A DNA stretch of 64,000 nucleotides from Micrasema longulum (lineage: Eukaryota > Arthropoda > Insecta > Trichoptera > Brachycentridae): the NCBI GenBank assembly GCA_022494885.1, contig JAGVSM010003534.1, positions 62,001 to 126,000 on the forward strand, written 5' to 3'. The notes under the pieces were generated by a model, which worked only from the letters and a program-made list of their open reading frames with translations, did no database searches and was not told where the DNA came from. This document shows, piece after piece, positions 1 through 10,122 of this stretch (its first letter is position 1; every line of letters starts with the position of its first letter). The translations under genes were made by a program, and so were the position numbers.

Positions 1-44
1 ATGTTTTTTGTTTCTGTTTTTTTTTATACCAGAACAAATTAAAC

Positions 45-118
45 CTTAATAACTCCCTAAGGAATGAAATCCAGCTTCACCTACAAACGTTTTAACACAC
101 TGAAAATATTGCGATGGT
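45..118 (-). mobile_element. MITE-P outer-end fragment
   Basis: It matches the one-sided outer extension of the MITE-P family: a 'ctccctaaggaatgaaatcc' core followed by a 'ctacaaacgtttt' and 'actgaaaatatt' segment, as at 7225-7295. No palindromic body is present, so this is a solo fragment. Confidence 0.55.
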
Positions 119-432
119 TTTTTATTGAAACAAAAAAAAACATTTTGTTGCTTTTTAATAAAAAATATATATTGTTTTGTTTTGTTTATTCAGAAAAACA
201 ACAGCAATACAAAAAAATATACTCAACATTACCAAAAAACATAAAATAAAGCCAAATCAGTTTTCCAAATAAATACAATTATAAAAATCCAGTTCAGTTA
301 GATATTAATTCATAGAAGTGCATGTGGGCGAGTTTATTGCGTGTGAGGGTGGGTTTATGGACAGGGTGAGTTTGTGTTTAATATGAGTGAATAGAAACAT
401 CTTAAATTTATAGTGTAAAAAAAAATTTTTTT

Positions 433-935
433 TTATAAAGAAACATAACGTTTTTTATATAATAGTTTTTTAATTCTTGTTTTAAAAGTGAGTTTACTGC
501 AGTTAAATATGTCCATTTTATCTAAAAATACATTATGATTACGCGCCAAGCGAATCAGAGGAGAGTTCTGTGCATAGTTGGTGCGAACTGTAAGTATATG
601 GAAAAGAGGTAGATTCGTGTGACGGGTGCGGTACATTAAGGGCTAACTCAGAAACCAGAACAGGACTATCAAGACGTCCATTAAGAATGTCATGTAAAAT
701 CCCCATATCCAATACCAAACGACGATCCTCAAGACTAAGTTTATAGTGTTTATGATAAGAAGTTTTATAGTTAAGGTCCGTAAATCTAGATCTCCAATTG
801 AGATGTCTCAAAAGTGTTTTCTGAATATTTTCAAGCCTTATCTTGTGTATGGAATACTGAGAATACTTAGGGTTAAGTACAATGAGAAATAATGGGCAAG
901 TATGCTTAGGCTTATGATACTAGATTTTGGCACGC
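433..935 (-). mobile_element. LINE reverse-transcriptase C-terminus, frameshifted
   Basis: The minus strand encodes the end of a jockey/CR1-type non-LTR reverse transcriptase. In order it shows KYSQYSIHKIRLENIQKTLL, then RHLNWR, LSLEDRR, ILNGRLDSP and NVP. A frameshift near 620-640 follows, then PLFHILTVRTNYAQNSPL in another frame. This order (ENIQ..FLRHL, LEDRR, LxNGxIDxPELL, RTNYGxNSPL) is the hallmark of the C-terminal domain. Only the last 160 or so codons remain, so it is a 5'-truncated dead copy. The GT-rich stretch at 300-400 is probably its 3' UTR (inference). Confidence 0.85.
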
Positions 936-1194
936 AAGTTTATCCATAAATCAGGTTGAAATATGTAGTTAGTTATTCGGTGATTAATAATTCAAGGGAT
1001 ACGGCAGTATTTACCAAACTGGGTGTGAACTGTGAACCAGGTAAGGATTGAGATGTTGGATGTAATATAATGGCTAGAGAGATTTATGAAACTCGCATGT
1101 GGTTCCACTTAATTACAAATTTACTTGATACTAAATGTATTACATGCCATCAGCACTTTAATCACCGTGTAAGTTCTTGTACATCATAGGGAAT

Positions 1195-1295
1195 GTAGAA
1201 ACAAGACAACGGTCGCAGCAACGTCAGGTGACGACCGTCTTCGAGTGAACGCGATTCGGCTGGGTGGGCCATGTATTGCGAATGCCTCATTAGGG
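1195..1295 (+). mobile_element. RTE-like LINE remnant
   Basis: One reading frame gives TRFGWVGHVLRMP near 1248-1286. This corresponds to the conserved 'R..W.GHVxRM' segment close to the end of RTE-type endonuclease-reverse transcriptases. No other coding signature is visible, so it is a short relic. The flanks 941-1194 and 1300-1529 show nothing I recognise. Confidence 0.5.
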
Positions 1296-1797
1296 CCGCG
1301 AGTACAATCGGAAATTGAGGACATCATACTTTCACCGTGATGTCATTAAATATATATATATATTTTGTGAATGATTACGAAGATACACTACCGACGCTCA
1401 AGTTTTGAGGTAGGTACATTGGTATATACCAACGGGTCTAGTACCCCACGTTATACTTGTCTACTCAATAAAGGTGAAAAATATGTTATTCCAGCGAGTT
1501 TTTGCTTTAATAACAATAAAAAAATTCTTTAAAAAATTTTAAACCCTTATGGATTACGTAATTTAAAAAAAAGAATAAACCTTTTTTAAAATCATATTCT
1601 ATTGTTAGTGATAATATTTTGTGAGTCTTTTGATTTGTTTTTTATGGTAGTTTATCGTATTATTTAAATCCCTACTTTATTAGTCTCGACTGTCGTTGTC
1701 TCGTTTTAGAATATTTTATACGATCTTGTATTGATATTCTCGTATTGCATCCATATTGAATTTTTTTTTTCAAGTTTTAGTTCTTCGTTTACAATTA

Positions 1798-2453
1798 TTC
1801 TTATTCTTATTCTTAGAGGTATGGGTCAGTGCTATTCAAGCCCCTGACGTCACTGCAACTTGTGAAGATCTATTGTGACGGGTCCCCGTAAATAGTTATC
1901 GCCCTCCAAGCCCAGGTCTATAAAGAACCTGGCTACTGTGTGGAAGGCGAGAGTTTAAATTTTGCCAAATCTCCCCCTCCAAGCCCAGATCTATAAAGAG
2001 CCTGACTACTGTCTGGAAAGCGAGAGTTTACATTTCGCTAAATCTCCCCCTCCAAACCCAGAACTATAAAGAACCTGGCTACTGTGTGGAAGGCGAGAGT
2101 TTAAATTTTGCCAAATCTCCCCCTCCAAGCCCAGATCTATAAAGAGCCTGACTACTGTCTGGAAAGCGAGAGTTTACATTTCGCTAAATCTCCCCCTCCA
2201 AACCCAGAACTATAAAGAACCTGGCTACTGTGTGGAAGGCGAGAGTTTAAATTTTGCTAAATCTCCCCCTTCAAGCCTAGATCTATAAAGAGCCTGACTA
2301 CTGTCTGGAAGGCGAGAGTTTACATTTCGCTAAATCTCCCCCTCTAAGCCCAGATCCGTAAAGAATCGGGCTATTAGTAGGGGGCGAGCTCTTTAATATC
2401 CTTAGGTTTAACCAGTGGTCCCCCGAGGATGAGGCTTGTTTTATGATGTAAAG
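1798..2453 (-). mobile_element. Retroelement insertion with internal 73-bp array
   Basis: This block interrupts LINE-A and is flanked by a 13-bp near-identical direct repeat: tcgtttacaatta at 1785-1797 and tcgtctacaatta at 2454-2466. That is a plausible target-site duplication. Read on the minus strand it ends in (GAATAA)n, the sort of simple tail seen on non-LTR elements and SINEs. Its last 70 bp or so resemble 51350-51422. No open frame is present, so it looks non-autonomous. Confidence 0.7.
1902..2386. repeat. 73-bp tandem array with 146-bp dimer order
   Basis: The marker 'ccctccaa' and its variants start at 1902, 1975, 2048, 2121, 2194, 2267 and 2340, giving an exact 73-bp period. There are six full units and a partial seventh. 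Odd units carry 'gaacctggctactgtgtgg' and 'aaattttgc'. Even units carry 'gagcctgactactgtctgg' and 'acatttcgct'. The real repeating unit is therefore a 146-bp dimer. The array lies inside the element at 1798-2453. Confidence 0.95.
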
Positions 2454-2644
2454 TCGTCTACAATTACATAAGTGACTAATTATTAATAAATAAATTTAAC
2501 AGATTCTAGTTAAAAGAGTTAAGTTATATTTAATTGTTTAGTTTATATAAAGAGTTTGATTATTTTTTAAATCGTTCTGAGGTAGCCAGTTTATTTCTTA
2601 AAAGCATATTTAAAATACTTATACTTCCTCTTATATCAGTAAGT

Positions 2645-2760
2645 TTATTAAACAATGTTCTGAGTATGTCCAAATTACCGTAGACAAACTGGATTTCTGA
2701 AATCCAGACATAGTCTATTTATACCCATGATCTCAAAACATTGTTGATAAAAAAATTGTG
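2645..2760. mobile_element. MITE-P outer-end pair
   Basis: It carries the outer MITE-P signature (acaatgttctgagtatgtcc, then gtagacaaactggattt), followed 35 bp later by an inverted partner (ctcaaaacattgttgat). The body is absent. Confidence 0.5.
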
Positions 2761-2799
2761 TATAATAACGGTTCTACTCTGCAATATCTAATTGTTTCC

Positions 2800-2938
2800 A
2801 GACTACCAAAGCAAGCAAATCACTGAAACTGATCACCTCATCTTCCATGTAACAAAAATGATCCAGGTATGCTGCGATTGTATTATCAATACAGTGTCCT
2901 ACGCGTCACTGAGTGCGGATAAGATAATTATGGTGTGA
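2800..2938 (+). mobile_element. SINE-A, 3' part
   Basis: It matches the SINE-A body from 'ctgatca' through 'gctgcgattg', 'acagtgtcct' and 'gagtgcgga'. The tRNA-like head is missing. Confidence 0.7.
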
Positions 2939-3439
2939 ATAAAATATTGTTGCCATTTAATATTTTACAACCAAACAAAAAACTTTCGAAACAAAAAAAA
3001 ATAATTACAACCAAATAAAAATTAAGCCAATTATTATTTCTGAATATCAGTTTTTATTCGATATTGGATCTGAGAAGGGTGGAAAGTGACAAGGGGCTGG
3101 AGTGGTCAGGATATCTCTCAATACATTAGAACAATGGTTCCAATCTTGTTCGTTCTTCTTTCCTCCTTTACTTTCTAGTATCGTCGCAGTAAAAGTGGAA
3201 CAAAGCAGATCACAGACCCCCCTTTCATCTGACGATATTCCCTTTGTGTCTGAGAACTAAATACATCAGCTGATTTCAAGAGATACGCGAATAACCAGAA
3301 GGAGCGTCGCAGATACTTCGTTATATAAAACTCTTTCAAATATTGGACGTATTTTAAATAGAAATATTTTCAATTAAATTTAAATCCTAAATTAGAACAA
3401 TATTTTTTTGTTTAAGTCATTCGATTTAGCATTCATCAA

Positions 3440-3645
3440 TCATTTATTTGTTCGCCTCGGTCGGCGCATTTGCCTTCCATGCAAAGGGTTTCACATTTGA
3501 TAGTATAGTTCTTGGACTGGCACCTGAAGCGTAAGACATATCACCGTATCTTAAAAGTGATCAAGATACGTTACGGTTGATGTGCTGAAGTGCCCTATGC
3601 ACCTTTATGTGCGAAATACTAATGCTGATCTCAGTAGGTTTTATG
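3440..3645 (+). mobile_element. SINE-A, internally deleted
   Basis: The head (gcctcggtcggcgcatttgc, catgcaa) is followed directly by the body (ctggcacctgaagcgtaaga, gtgccctatgcac). The B box and about 50 bp are eroded. Confidence 0.75.
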
Positions 3646-3699
3646 TATGAAAATATTTCACTACAGTGTATAAAATGTGTTACTTTCAATTGATAGTTC

Positions 3700-4235
3700 T
3701 AATTTAAATTACATTATTGTAATAACTAAAAATCTCTACCTACAAGCCACAAAAAGCGAATTGGAGAAATACAATTTTGAAAAACTACCGTATATACCAA
3801 AATGATTCTGATTTCTGTGTAAATCCATATTTTCATGTTAAATAAAAAATAAAACAAACAATATATTAAAAATAAAAAAACAACACGTTTAAGAGGAAGG
3901 GATAAATATTCAAGCAATAAAATTAACGGAAAAAAAGTAAATCATAAATTAGTTTTACATTAAATCGGTATGTGGTCCCGTGGTTCGTTTCGCGGACTCC
4001 TGGAACAGAAGTTCAAGATTCGAACCCTACTATACCCAAACTTGATTCCCATCATCTCATTGTTAGTTATAAACAACTCGTTGAAAATGGCCCAAAAAAT
4101 TTAAACATTGGGCTAAATTATATAGTAAGAACGTAAATATTTTATTAAAAAAAGGATACTTTGGGAAAAGCGGTAAGAAAGATAAAAATAACGGTAGCTC
4201 ATCATTTGAATTAACTGATAACGATAGTTTTCTTA
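3700..4235 (+). repeat. Segmental duplication, copy 1
   Basis: This block is colinear with 4845-5365 at an offset near 1138 bp. Shared landmarks are 'aagccacaaaaa..ttggagaaa', the SINE-C copy, 'ctttgggaaaagc' and 'aattaactgataacgat'. The SINE-C insertion predates the duplication because it sits at the same place in both copies. A minus-strand frame of 63 codons here is not a gene. Confidence 0.8.
3968..4175 (+). mobile_element. SINE-C
   Basis: It has a tRNA-like head (tggtcccgtgg as A box, gattcgaaccc as B box) followed by the family body (acttgattcccat, gttgaaaatg, aaacattgggctaaat) and an A-rich end. Confidence 0.8.
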
Positions 4236-4236
4236 A

Positions 4237-4492
4237 TTATCATCGAATTCCCTTTCCGTACCTTATAGTACATAGGGCACTGCATTGGCACACAAATAGC
4301 AGCGTACCTTGATCAATTTTGTTACATGAATATAAGATGATCAGTCTTACGCTTAAGAATTCTATTCTTTAAATATACTAAGTTGAAAACACCATTTCAA
4401 ATAAATATTTCATGTCAAACATGTCGAAAATCGAATCCAAGAACTTTTGCATGGTAGGCAAACGCGCTGACCACTTCATTACGAGGTCGACG
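4237..4492 (-). mobile_element. SINE-A, near full length
   Basis: On the minus strand it runs from the tRNA-Gly-like head (gtcagcgcgtttgcctacca) through 'gaatccc'-type B-box remnants, 'taagactgatcatctta' and 'gcagtgccctatg'. It lies between the two copies of the segmental duplication and is absent from the matching place after copy 2. Confidence 0.85.
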
Positions 4493-4532
4493 TGGTAGAA
4501 TAAGAATGGTATTCTTATCTTTATTCTACCAC
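4492..4532. repeat. Short hairpin
   Basis: gtggtagaataa (4492-4503) pairs with ttattctaccac (4521-4532). A similar 'tggtattcccatcc' motif follows here and recurs at 39488, suggesting the end of an uncharacterised small repeat. Confidence 0.6.
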
Positions 4533-4844
4533 TATAATAAAGATGGTATTCCCATCCATAAAGTAGATAAAGATACCAGGTTTACAAGGTCTCGACTAAA
4601 AGTAACTCCAAAATCAGCATTGTTGAGGGTAGCTCAAACGCATATTTGTATCTTCCATGAACACTATAAATATGCAAGTCGTGATTTATTAAAATCATGT
4701 TATGATAATTTCAATAAATGACTTGTATTTTTGAAGCATTTTAGAAAAGAAAAAAATATGTTTTTAGTTAGTAACTCATAAAAGCTGATTTTGAATTTAC
4801 CTAACTACCCCGAGATTTATTAATAGATAGTTCTGCTTCAGATT

Positions 4845-5365
4845 ACATTATGATTAAGTAATTATCATTAAAATCCTCTACCAATAAGCCACAAAAACTG
4901 TCTTGGAGAAACTATCCGAAACTGTTCTTATGTTTTGATGAATTCAAAATTTTATGTTACATTAAACAAAACATAAAATAAACAAGCACAAGTCGGTTTA
5001 AAAAACAATACATTTGAGAAGAAGGAATAAAATGTAAAATTAAATAACGGGTGTAAAAAAACAGTTACGGAAATTGTATCAACTAACTAGTTTTACATAC
5101 GATTGGATTGTGGTCCCGTGGTCAGTGTCGCGGACTCATGGATCAGAGGTCCTAAGTTCGAACCCCATTCTACCCTAATTTGATTCACATTGTCTTTTAG
5201 TGGGTTATGTAAAACTTTTTAAATATGATCCCAAAAATTGAAACATTGAGATAAATTTTAAGAACGCAAATGTATGTTATTTAAAAAAAATATGTCTTTG
5301 GGAAAAGCAGAAAAAAAAGTGAAAAACTGGAAGCTCATTATTTAAATTAACTGATAACGATTTTT
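4845..5365 (+). repeat. Segmental duplication, copy 2
   Basis: This is the downstream partner of 3700-4235. Differences are spread along the length, so the duplication is old. Confidence 0.8.
5107..5312 (+). mobile_element. SINE-C (inside duplication copy 2)
   Basis: The head (tggtcccgtggtcagtgtcg, then gttcgaacccc) and body match the copy at 3968. It was carried along by the duplication rather than inserted independently. Confidence 0.8.
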
Positions 5366-5524
5366 ATCTTTATTGCAATTAGTAATGATCGTTTGCTATA
5401 GTACCTAATTACTTAAATAGAAAAATATAAATTTTTCATTTTATGTTGATAAAATAAATAAAATTAGTAAAGTTTACAGCAATTTAGGGCTACGGAAGGT
5501 AAATGAAGAGATAAATTATTTTTA

Positions 5525-5752
5525 AGAGACGTCGTGGCTTAGTTGGTGATCGGCCAACTGTGAAACTGGGGTCGCTGGTTCGATTCCTGCCAGTTGCGAA
5601 AAAATATATAAATTACCAATTGGTCTGGGCGTTGTGGTCTATAATTCGTAACGTCCTTGAACATAATTTCTTTCCTACCTACTGACAAGCCTCTATAACA
5701 GAAGCTCAGTGGATTGTTCCTTAAAAAGTAAAAAGAAGTTTGAAAAAAAAAA
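5525..5752 (+). mobile_element. SINE-D
   Basis: The tRNA-like head has an A box (tggcttagttgg) and a B box (ggttcgattcc), with GTG at the anticodon position. The body has 'aattggtctgggcgttgtgg' and 'cctacctactgacaagcctc' and ends A-rich. It matches 28965-29160. Confidence 0.85.
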
Positions 5753-6047
5753 AACATACAATTGGGCACTTAATATGATTAAAAAAAACAAAAAACAATT
5801 TTTAAAATAACACAAAATGACGTGTACAGCTTTACCTATTATATTCTTGCATTGATTTATTTTTTCCTAATATGGCATTTAAAATTATTCAATTAAAATT
5901 ATTTGTTTGAGAATTAAATAGGTGAAAAAATTTCAATAGCTCCGCTGCATAGTCAATAGTCAGCATAAGAGACTTGTACATCTGTACATGTATCTCTTAC
6001 CCCGAATGACACAGACATGTTTTATGATATTTTACACTCAATCTCCT

Positions 6048-6240
6048 TGTTGTCGGGTTGTGGTCCCGTGGCTAGCGTTGTGGACTCACGGATCAGAGGT
6101 CCGAGGTTCGAGCCCTACCCTACCCCAATTTGATTTCCATTTTCTAATAGTGAGTTATTTACAACAAGTTGAAAATGACCACCAAAATGGAAATATTTGG
6201 GCACATTATAAGAGCGCTAATATTTCTTATAGATAAAAAA
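6048..6240 (+). mobile_element. SINE-C
   Basis: This is a well-preserved head: tggtcccgtggctagcg, then cagaggtccgaggttcgagc. The T-arm side resembles initiator tRNA-Met. The body ends at 'gctaatatttct' before an A run. Confidence 0.85.
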
Positions 6241-6289
6241 AAAACCCTTCGATTTGACCACTAATAAAAAATCCTTAAATTTGAACTAT

Positions 6290-6490
6290 ACATCTGACGG
6301 GGAAGTAACTCTCCTCGCACCTTTACCGGATTACCTTCCTCCCCCTGCCACCATCTACACCCTTGAGGGAGCTTCCCCCAGTACTGAAGTGGTATCAAAA
6401 AGTCTGAAAAGTCACGATTATCTCCCGAGATATCTATCCTCGTACGTATTATTTTACATCGACGGTACCACTTATGACACAGGGTGGAAA
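6290..6490. other. GC-richer unique block, unassigned
   Basis: An open frame on the plus strand (6254-6493, 79 codons) crosses a C-rich stretch. I recognise no domain, and it begins inside an A run after a SINE. I do not call it a gene. Confidence 0.3.
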
Positions 6491-6516
6491 TAGAAAATCA
6501 TTTGACAAAAAAAACA

Positions 6517-7310
6517 TATTAACATATTACAACAGAGATGAAGAACATTTGAGAGAAGGTAATATGGAAGTCTAGGCATCTACAGGGCTTATGACCTGTC
6601 AATGGCTGGTTTAAGTGGCCACTTTACACACTGTGTAACATTCACCATTCTGCCCATATTTGAACATCTTTATTCCTTCGATTCTTTTATTTGTCGATGT
6701 TTGTGAAGTTAAAGAGCTGAAACCTTAATTTATGCGGGTGAGATTCATCTTATTGAATTATTTCACCTACATAGTAGGCAACGCCAGAAAATCTTTTTTT
6801 TTCAATTTCTTTTCTTCTTCATGGACCAGGTGGATTTATCAACAAGTCTATGGTCACCTGGTCCATGGTTCATACCACATGGTCACCTAGTTCATACCAC
6901 CTGGTCCATGAAGAAGTATAGAAATTGAAAAAATAAGATTTTCAGGCGTTGCCTAGTATGTAGGTGAAATAATTCAATTAGATGAATTTCACCCGCATAA
7001 ATAAAGGTTTCAGCTTTTTGACTTTACAAGCATTGACATATGAATAAAAAGAAGGATTTTAAATGTTTAAATATGGGCAGAATGGTGAATGTTACACAGT
7101 GTGTAAAGTGGCCACTTAAACCAGCCATTGACAGGTCATAAGCCCTGTAGATAGATGCCTAGACTTCTATATTACTATTTTTTAAATATTTTTGATCTCT
7201 GTTGTAATATGTTAATTTAAACAGTTCCCCAGGGAGTTAAATCCAGTCCTTGTCTACAAAAATTTGGATTTGGACAAACTCAAAATATTGTTGAAAAAAA
7301 CATATGTTGA
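6517..7310 (-). mobile_element. MITE-P, long palindrome with one-sided tail
   Basis: The left arm (about 6517-6835) and right arm (about 6900-7218) are inverted copies of each other. Matched landmarks are attaacatattacaacagag, tctaggcatctacagggctt, ggccactttacacactgtgt and gagctgaaacctt. The centre carries nested short repeats of 'cacctggtccatg'. Beyond the right arm, 7219-7300 holds the extra outer segment (cagggagttaaatccagtcc, tcaaaatattgttg), which the left arm lacks. There is no coding capacity, so it is a non-autonomous foldback element. Confidence 0.9.
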
Positions 7311-7359
7311 TATTTTTTTCATTTTAAAATCAAATTCATTTATTAGACCGAACTGTTAT

Positions 7360-7572
7360 CATCATCATTATTCCCCGTTCCGCATCTAATGATGCATAGG
7401 GCACTACATTGGTGCACCAATTGCAGCGTATCTTGAACATTTTCGTTAGATGAAGGTAATGATAATGATAATCATTTTTACGTTTCAGGTGCTAGTCCCG
7501 GGACTAAGAAATATTTTATTGTAGAAACAACTTTTAAAATAAATATTTCATGTCAAAATTACAACAAAAAAA
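7360..7572 (-). mobile_element. SINE-A, head missing
   Basis: The body is in reverse orientation with a (GAT/AAT) tail at the low-coordinate end: 'gatgcatagggcac', 'gcagcgtatcttga' and 'caggtgctagtcc'. It stops before the tRNA-like head. Confidence 0.8.
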
Positions 7573-7689
7573 AGTTAAGGCTGTGTTTAATCAGGACAAC
7601 AAATTAGACCAAAAAATAGCAATGGATCGATAAAATGAACGCATAATATTCTCCGACAGCCTTTAACATACAGTATTTGCCTCTTAAAC

Positions 7690-8035
7690 AAAGGTTCACA
7701 GATTCATTCATTTATTAAAGGACTTAGTCCATTGGAAAAAGCCAAACACAAATGTTTATAATAAGCAGGCACAATTAAATTAAAACACAAATAAAGAAAG
7801 TTAAAGCAACGACAATTTTTAAAAATAATTATTACCTCAAGACAAGATCTGGTCTTACTTAGTGATTGTTGAAATCTAGAAAGACTTACACCAATAAATC
7901 CCAGATCTTGTCTCGAGTTTACAATGCGACACAATCGGGACATTGGTGCATGCAAGCCATAGTTTGTGCTGTGCCAATTAAGAAAAAGCACATTATATTT
8001 TCGCAACTAGCGGATTGGAACATTGAATGCCCCTT
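7690..8035 (-). mobile_element. LINE C-terminus and 3' UTR
   Basis: The minus-strand frame at 7704-8006 contains STNYGLHAPMSRLCRIVNS followed by DLGFIGVSLSRFQQSL. This is the typical last 60 residues of a jockey-like reverse transcriptase (NYG..sPl.R..r..N....dl...S...F...L). The same family recurs at 61.4-61.85 kb. Upstream coding is lost. The 100-residue frame is a remnant, not a host gene. Confidence 0.8.
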
Positions 8036-8539
8036 GTTCTAGTAACGATTGTACATCAATTAAGACATTTAGTCAATTAAACATAAACATAGACACAATG
8101 TTATTTCTACGTTTTAAATGTATTCAAAAAGTACTTCCTCCACATACTTTAACCTTGTAAAAGATCGTAGATCTTATCATCGGTTTCAGTGAGACAAAAA
8201 AATGTTTTTTTGAAAATAAACGAGTTACTCTTTTTAAATTTTTAATTTCAAATATGGCAATTTGAATTAAATTTGTTTCTTCTTTCACTGTGGGTTTGGC
8301 AAATTATATGGAAGGCCTTTGTCGAATATTGTCATTTTTCCGCATGACCACATTGCAAACACCAATAGTAGTAAAAACTGATCTTCTAAGTGATCATGTT
8401 TAGCTGCCTGACAAGGTGTAGTTATTTTTATAACAATATTAATATTTATTTTGTATGTCTTACGCTTCAAGAGTCAGACCAAGAACAATAAAATATTGCA
8501 ATGCAGAACCATATTTCACGTTTATTGATTTATTTAACA

Positions 8540-9140
8540 CTTTAAATGCATATAAAATTTGTATACATATAAGGGTAGCCATATTGCCTTAAGGCAATTT
8601 CTTCCTACCTACCCAAACCGTTCAATTTGAGAAAATTACAAGTACATTAAACCTTACGATTTTATACAAAATTAAAAACAAAAATTAACAAAATAAAAAA
8701 ATAACACCATACGACAAAGAGAGGGGAAGGGATAGGAAGGAAAGAAGGATAAAGGAACAAATCAATTATTTAGATAGTTACATTTCAATCTTGACTTAAA
8801 TGTAAATAAAGAAGAGGCGTTTTTAACATAACTGGGTAGATTATTCCACGAACGAGCAGCTACTACCGTGAAAGAGGAGGCAAGAAAATTAGAGCGAAGA
8901 AAGGGTATTAAAAGGGTTCTCTCGTTACAAGAACGAAAAGATAGTCCGCGTTGTGATAGAGGTTTGAAGAGCTCTCTCAGATAAACAGGCGAAGTGGGAT
9001 TATTTAAAATATTGTAAAGAAGTGATGAATCTGAAAGTTTCGTCTATGTCTGATACTGAGCCAGTGTAGTTGCGTGCGATATTCGGTTATGTGGTCGAAT
9101 TTGCGAATATCAAAGATATTACCATTCACCCTGCCAAGAT
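8540..9140 (-). mobile_element. LINE reverse-transcriptase C-terminus
   Basis: Minus-strand frames show RKFDHITEYRTQLHWLSIRH (about 9050-9110), then ILNNPTSPVYLRELF, CNERTLLIPFLRSNFLASSF and TVVAARSWNNLPSYVKNASS near 8800-8900, ending FKSRLK. This order (HI..yl..LhWLPir.R, RTLL.P..rs....SF...A.R.WN.LP..v+....l..Fk..lk) identifies the C-terminus. The 3' UTR contains the hairpin 'attgccttaaggcaat' near 8580-8600. The same 3' end type is seen near 21.9, 48.5 and 61.0 kb. Frameshifts break it. Confidence 0.85.
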
Positions 9141-9171
9141 GCTAACCCGGAATCCCAAGCATAGTTATCGA

Positions 9172-9208
9172 ATGTGCCAACCACTTCATTACGAGATGGA
9201 CTTGTCCA
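9172..9208 (-). mobile_element. SINE-A head fragment
   Basis: The stretch 'aaccacttcattacgagatgg' matches the reversed head of SINE-A (compare 4470-4492). Confidence 0.4.
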
Positions 9209-9539
9209 CTTAATTGTCTTCTAGATTTTTATCTGAGAGTAGCTACCGAGTCGATAACATTTGTCCAGAGTTCTGCTTTTATTTCATACATAGAACTGTA
9301 TTCTACATCTTTCAGGATACAAAATTATAATTTTTAGTATCTATTTATAAGTCAATCTTACCAAAAAAATAATCAAATAATACAATTTTTAAAATTTCAA
9401 CAATTAAATATTATTTATTTTCTTTCCAATCCGATTCTTTGTTTAAAACTTTTGTGTCCAAAAAGCTCTTTCCAAGTAGGCAGCAGTTCCTTCTTGAGGA
9501 AAAAAACAACTTATCTTTCCAACCTGCCAATACCATCCT

Positions 9540-9680
9540 CCTCTAGCCCGGCGGTGGCTTATAGAGGGCCGTGGCAGGGGGGTATGGCCGCCACAGTGAG
9601 TACGTGGCCCCCATTTGCATGCCGGGCTATTTCCATACAGGGCAGGGGTAAAATGACACCTAACTTGTGATGTTTCACCA
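9540..9680. promoter_or_regulatory. GC-rich island with octamer motif
   Basis: This is a sharp GC-rich block in AT-rich DNA. It contains a perfect POU/Oct octamer atttgcat near 9612-9619 and short inverted G/C tracts (ggccgccac, gtggccccc). A plus-strand frame (9452-9670, 72 codons) crosses it but shows no domain. It could be a regulatory element or an unrecognised repeat end. Confidence 0.25.
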
Positions 9681-10030
9681 TTGTTCTTAATCGGTTCGGA
9701 TTTGAGGGATTTTATTTTGATGGGATGTTTTCCTTTTGATATTTATATAGGCTTGAAATAAATTTTCAAACGCCTAATCGAACTGGCGAGTATACAAAAC
9801 AAATGTTCCTTGCTATTTTGCTCTAGATAGATGATTCGATTTTTTTTTGCCTACAGAGGAGAAGAGAGAAGCGTTCATTTTCTTTCCCGTTGTCTGTGGT
9901 TTCGTATCGTCTATTCCTGGGTCAATGTCTTAATCTATGGTCGCTCTGTCCGTTTCCGCTAATTTGGTATCCCGGTCATCCATGGATTTTGTTTTTTCAT
10001 AAAGCTCATAATGCACCAGGTAGGTATTAC

Positions 10031-10122
10031 CTGGACTCCAGAAATCAATAGAAACATAATAAGAGTTTTAATGGTAGGTAAAACTCCAATATTATGTGTT
10101 CTGAATTGATTTCTGGAGTCCA
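10031..10122. repeat. Imperfect hairpin, 38-44 bp arms
   Basis: The left arm starts tggactccagaaatcaat (10032) and the right arm ends attgatttctggagtcca (10122). Inner bases continue to pair (ataataagagtttt with aaactccaatattat). The loop is about 10 bp. No protein is encoded, so it could be a small foldback element. Confidence 0.8.

Larger units (their letters stand above)
1530..2565 (-). mobile_element. LINE-A copy, split by a nested insertion
   Basis: The reverse complement of 1530-1797 and 2454-2565 aligns by eye with the LINE-A copies at 30.1-31.2 kb and 34.1-34.7 kb. Shared landmarks are the 3' UTR ('aaacccttatggattac'), the 'tcgtctacaatta' segment and 'gattctagtt..aagagtt'. The copy is interrupted at 1798-2453 by another element. 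It is heavily decayed, with no open frame over 60 codons. Confidence 0.75.

Noticed and set aside
1902..2386. CRISPR array
   Set aside because: Units are contiguous 73-bp tandem repeats without unique spacers, in a eukaryotic retroelement context.
7704..8006. 100-codon minus-strand frame as a gene
   Set aside because: The first half is a LINE C-terminus and the second half is read-through into its 3' UTR.
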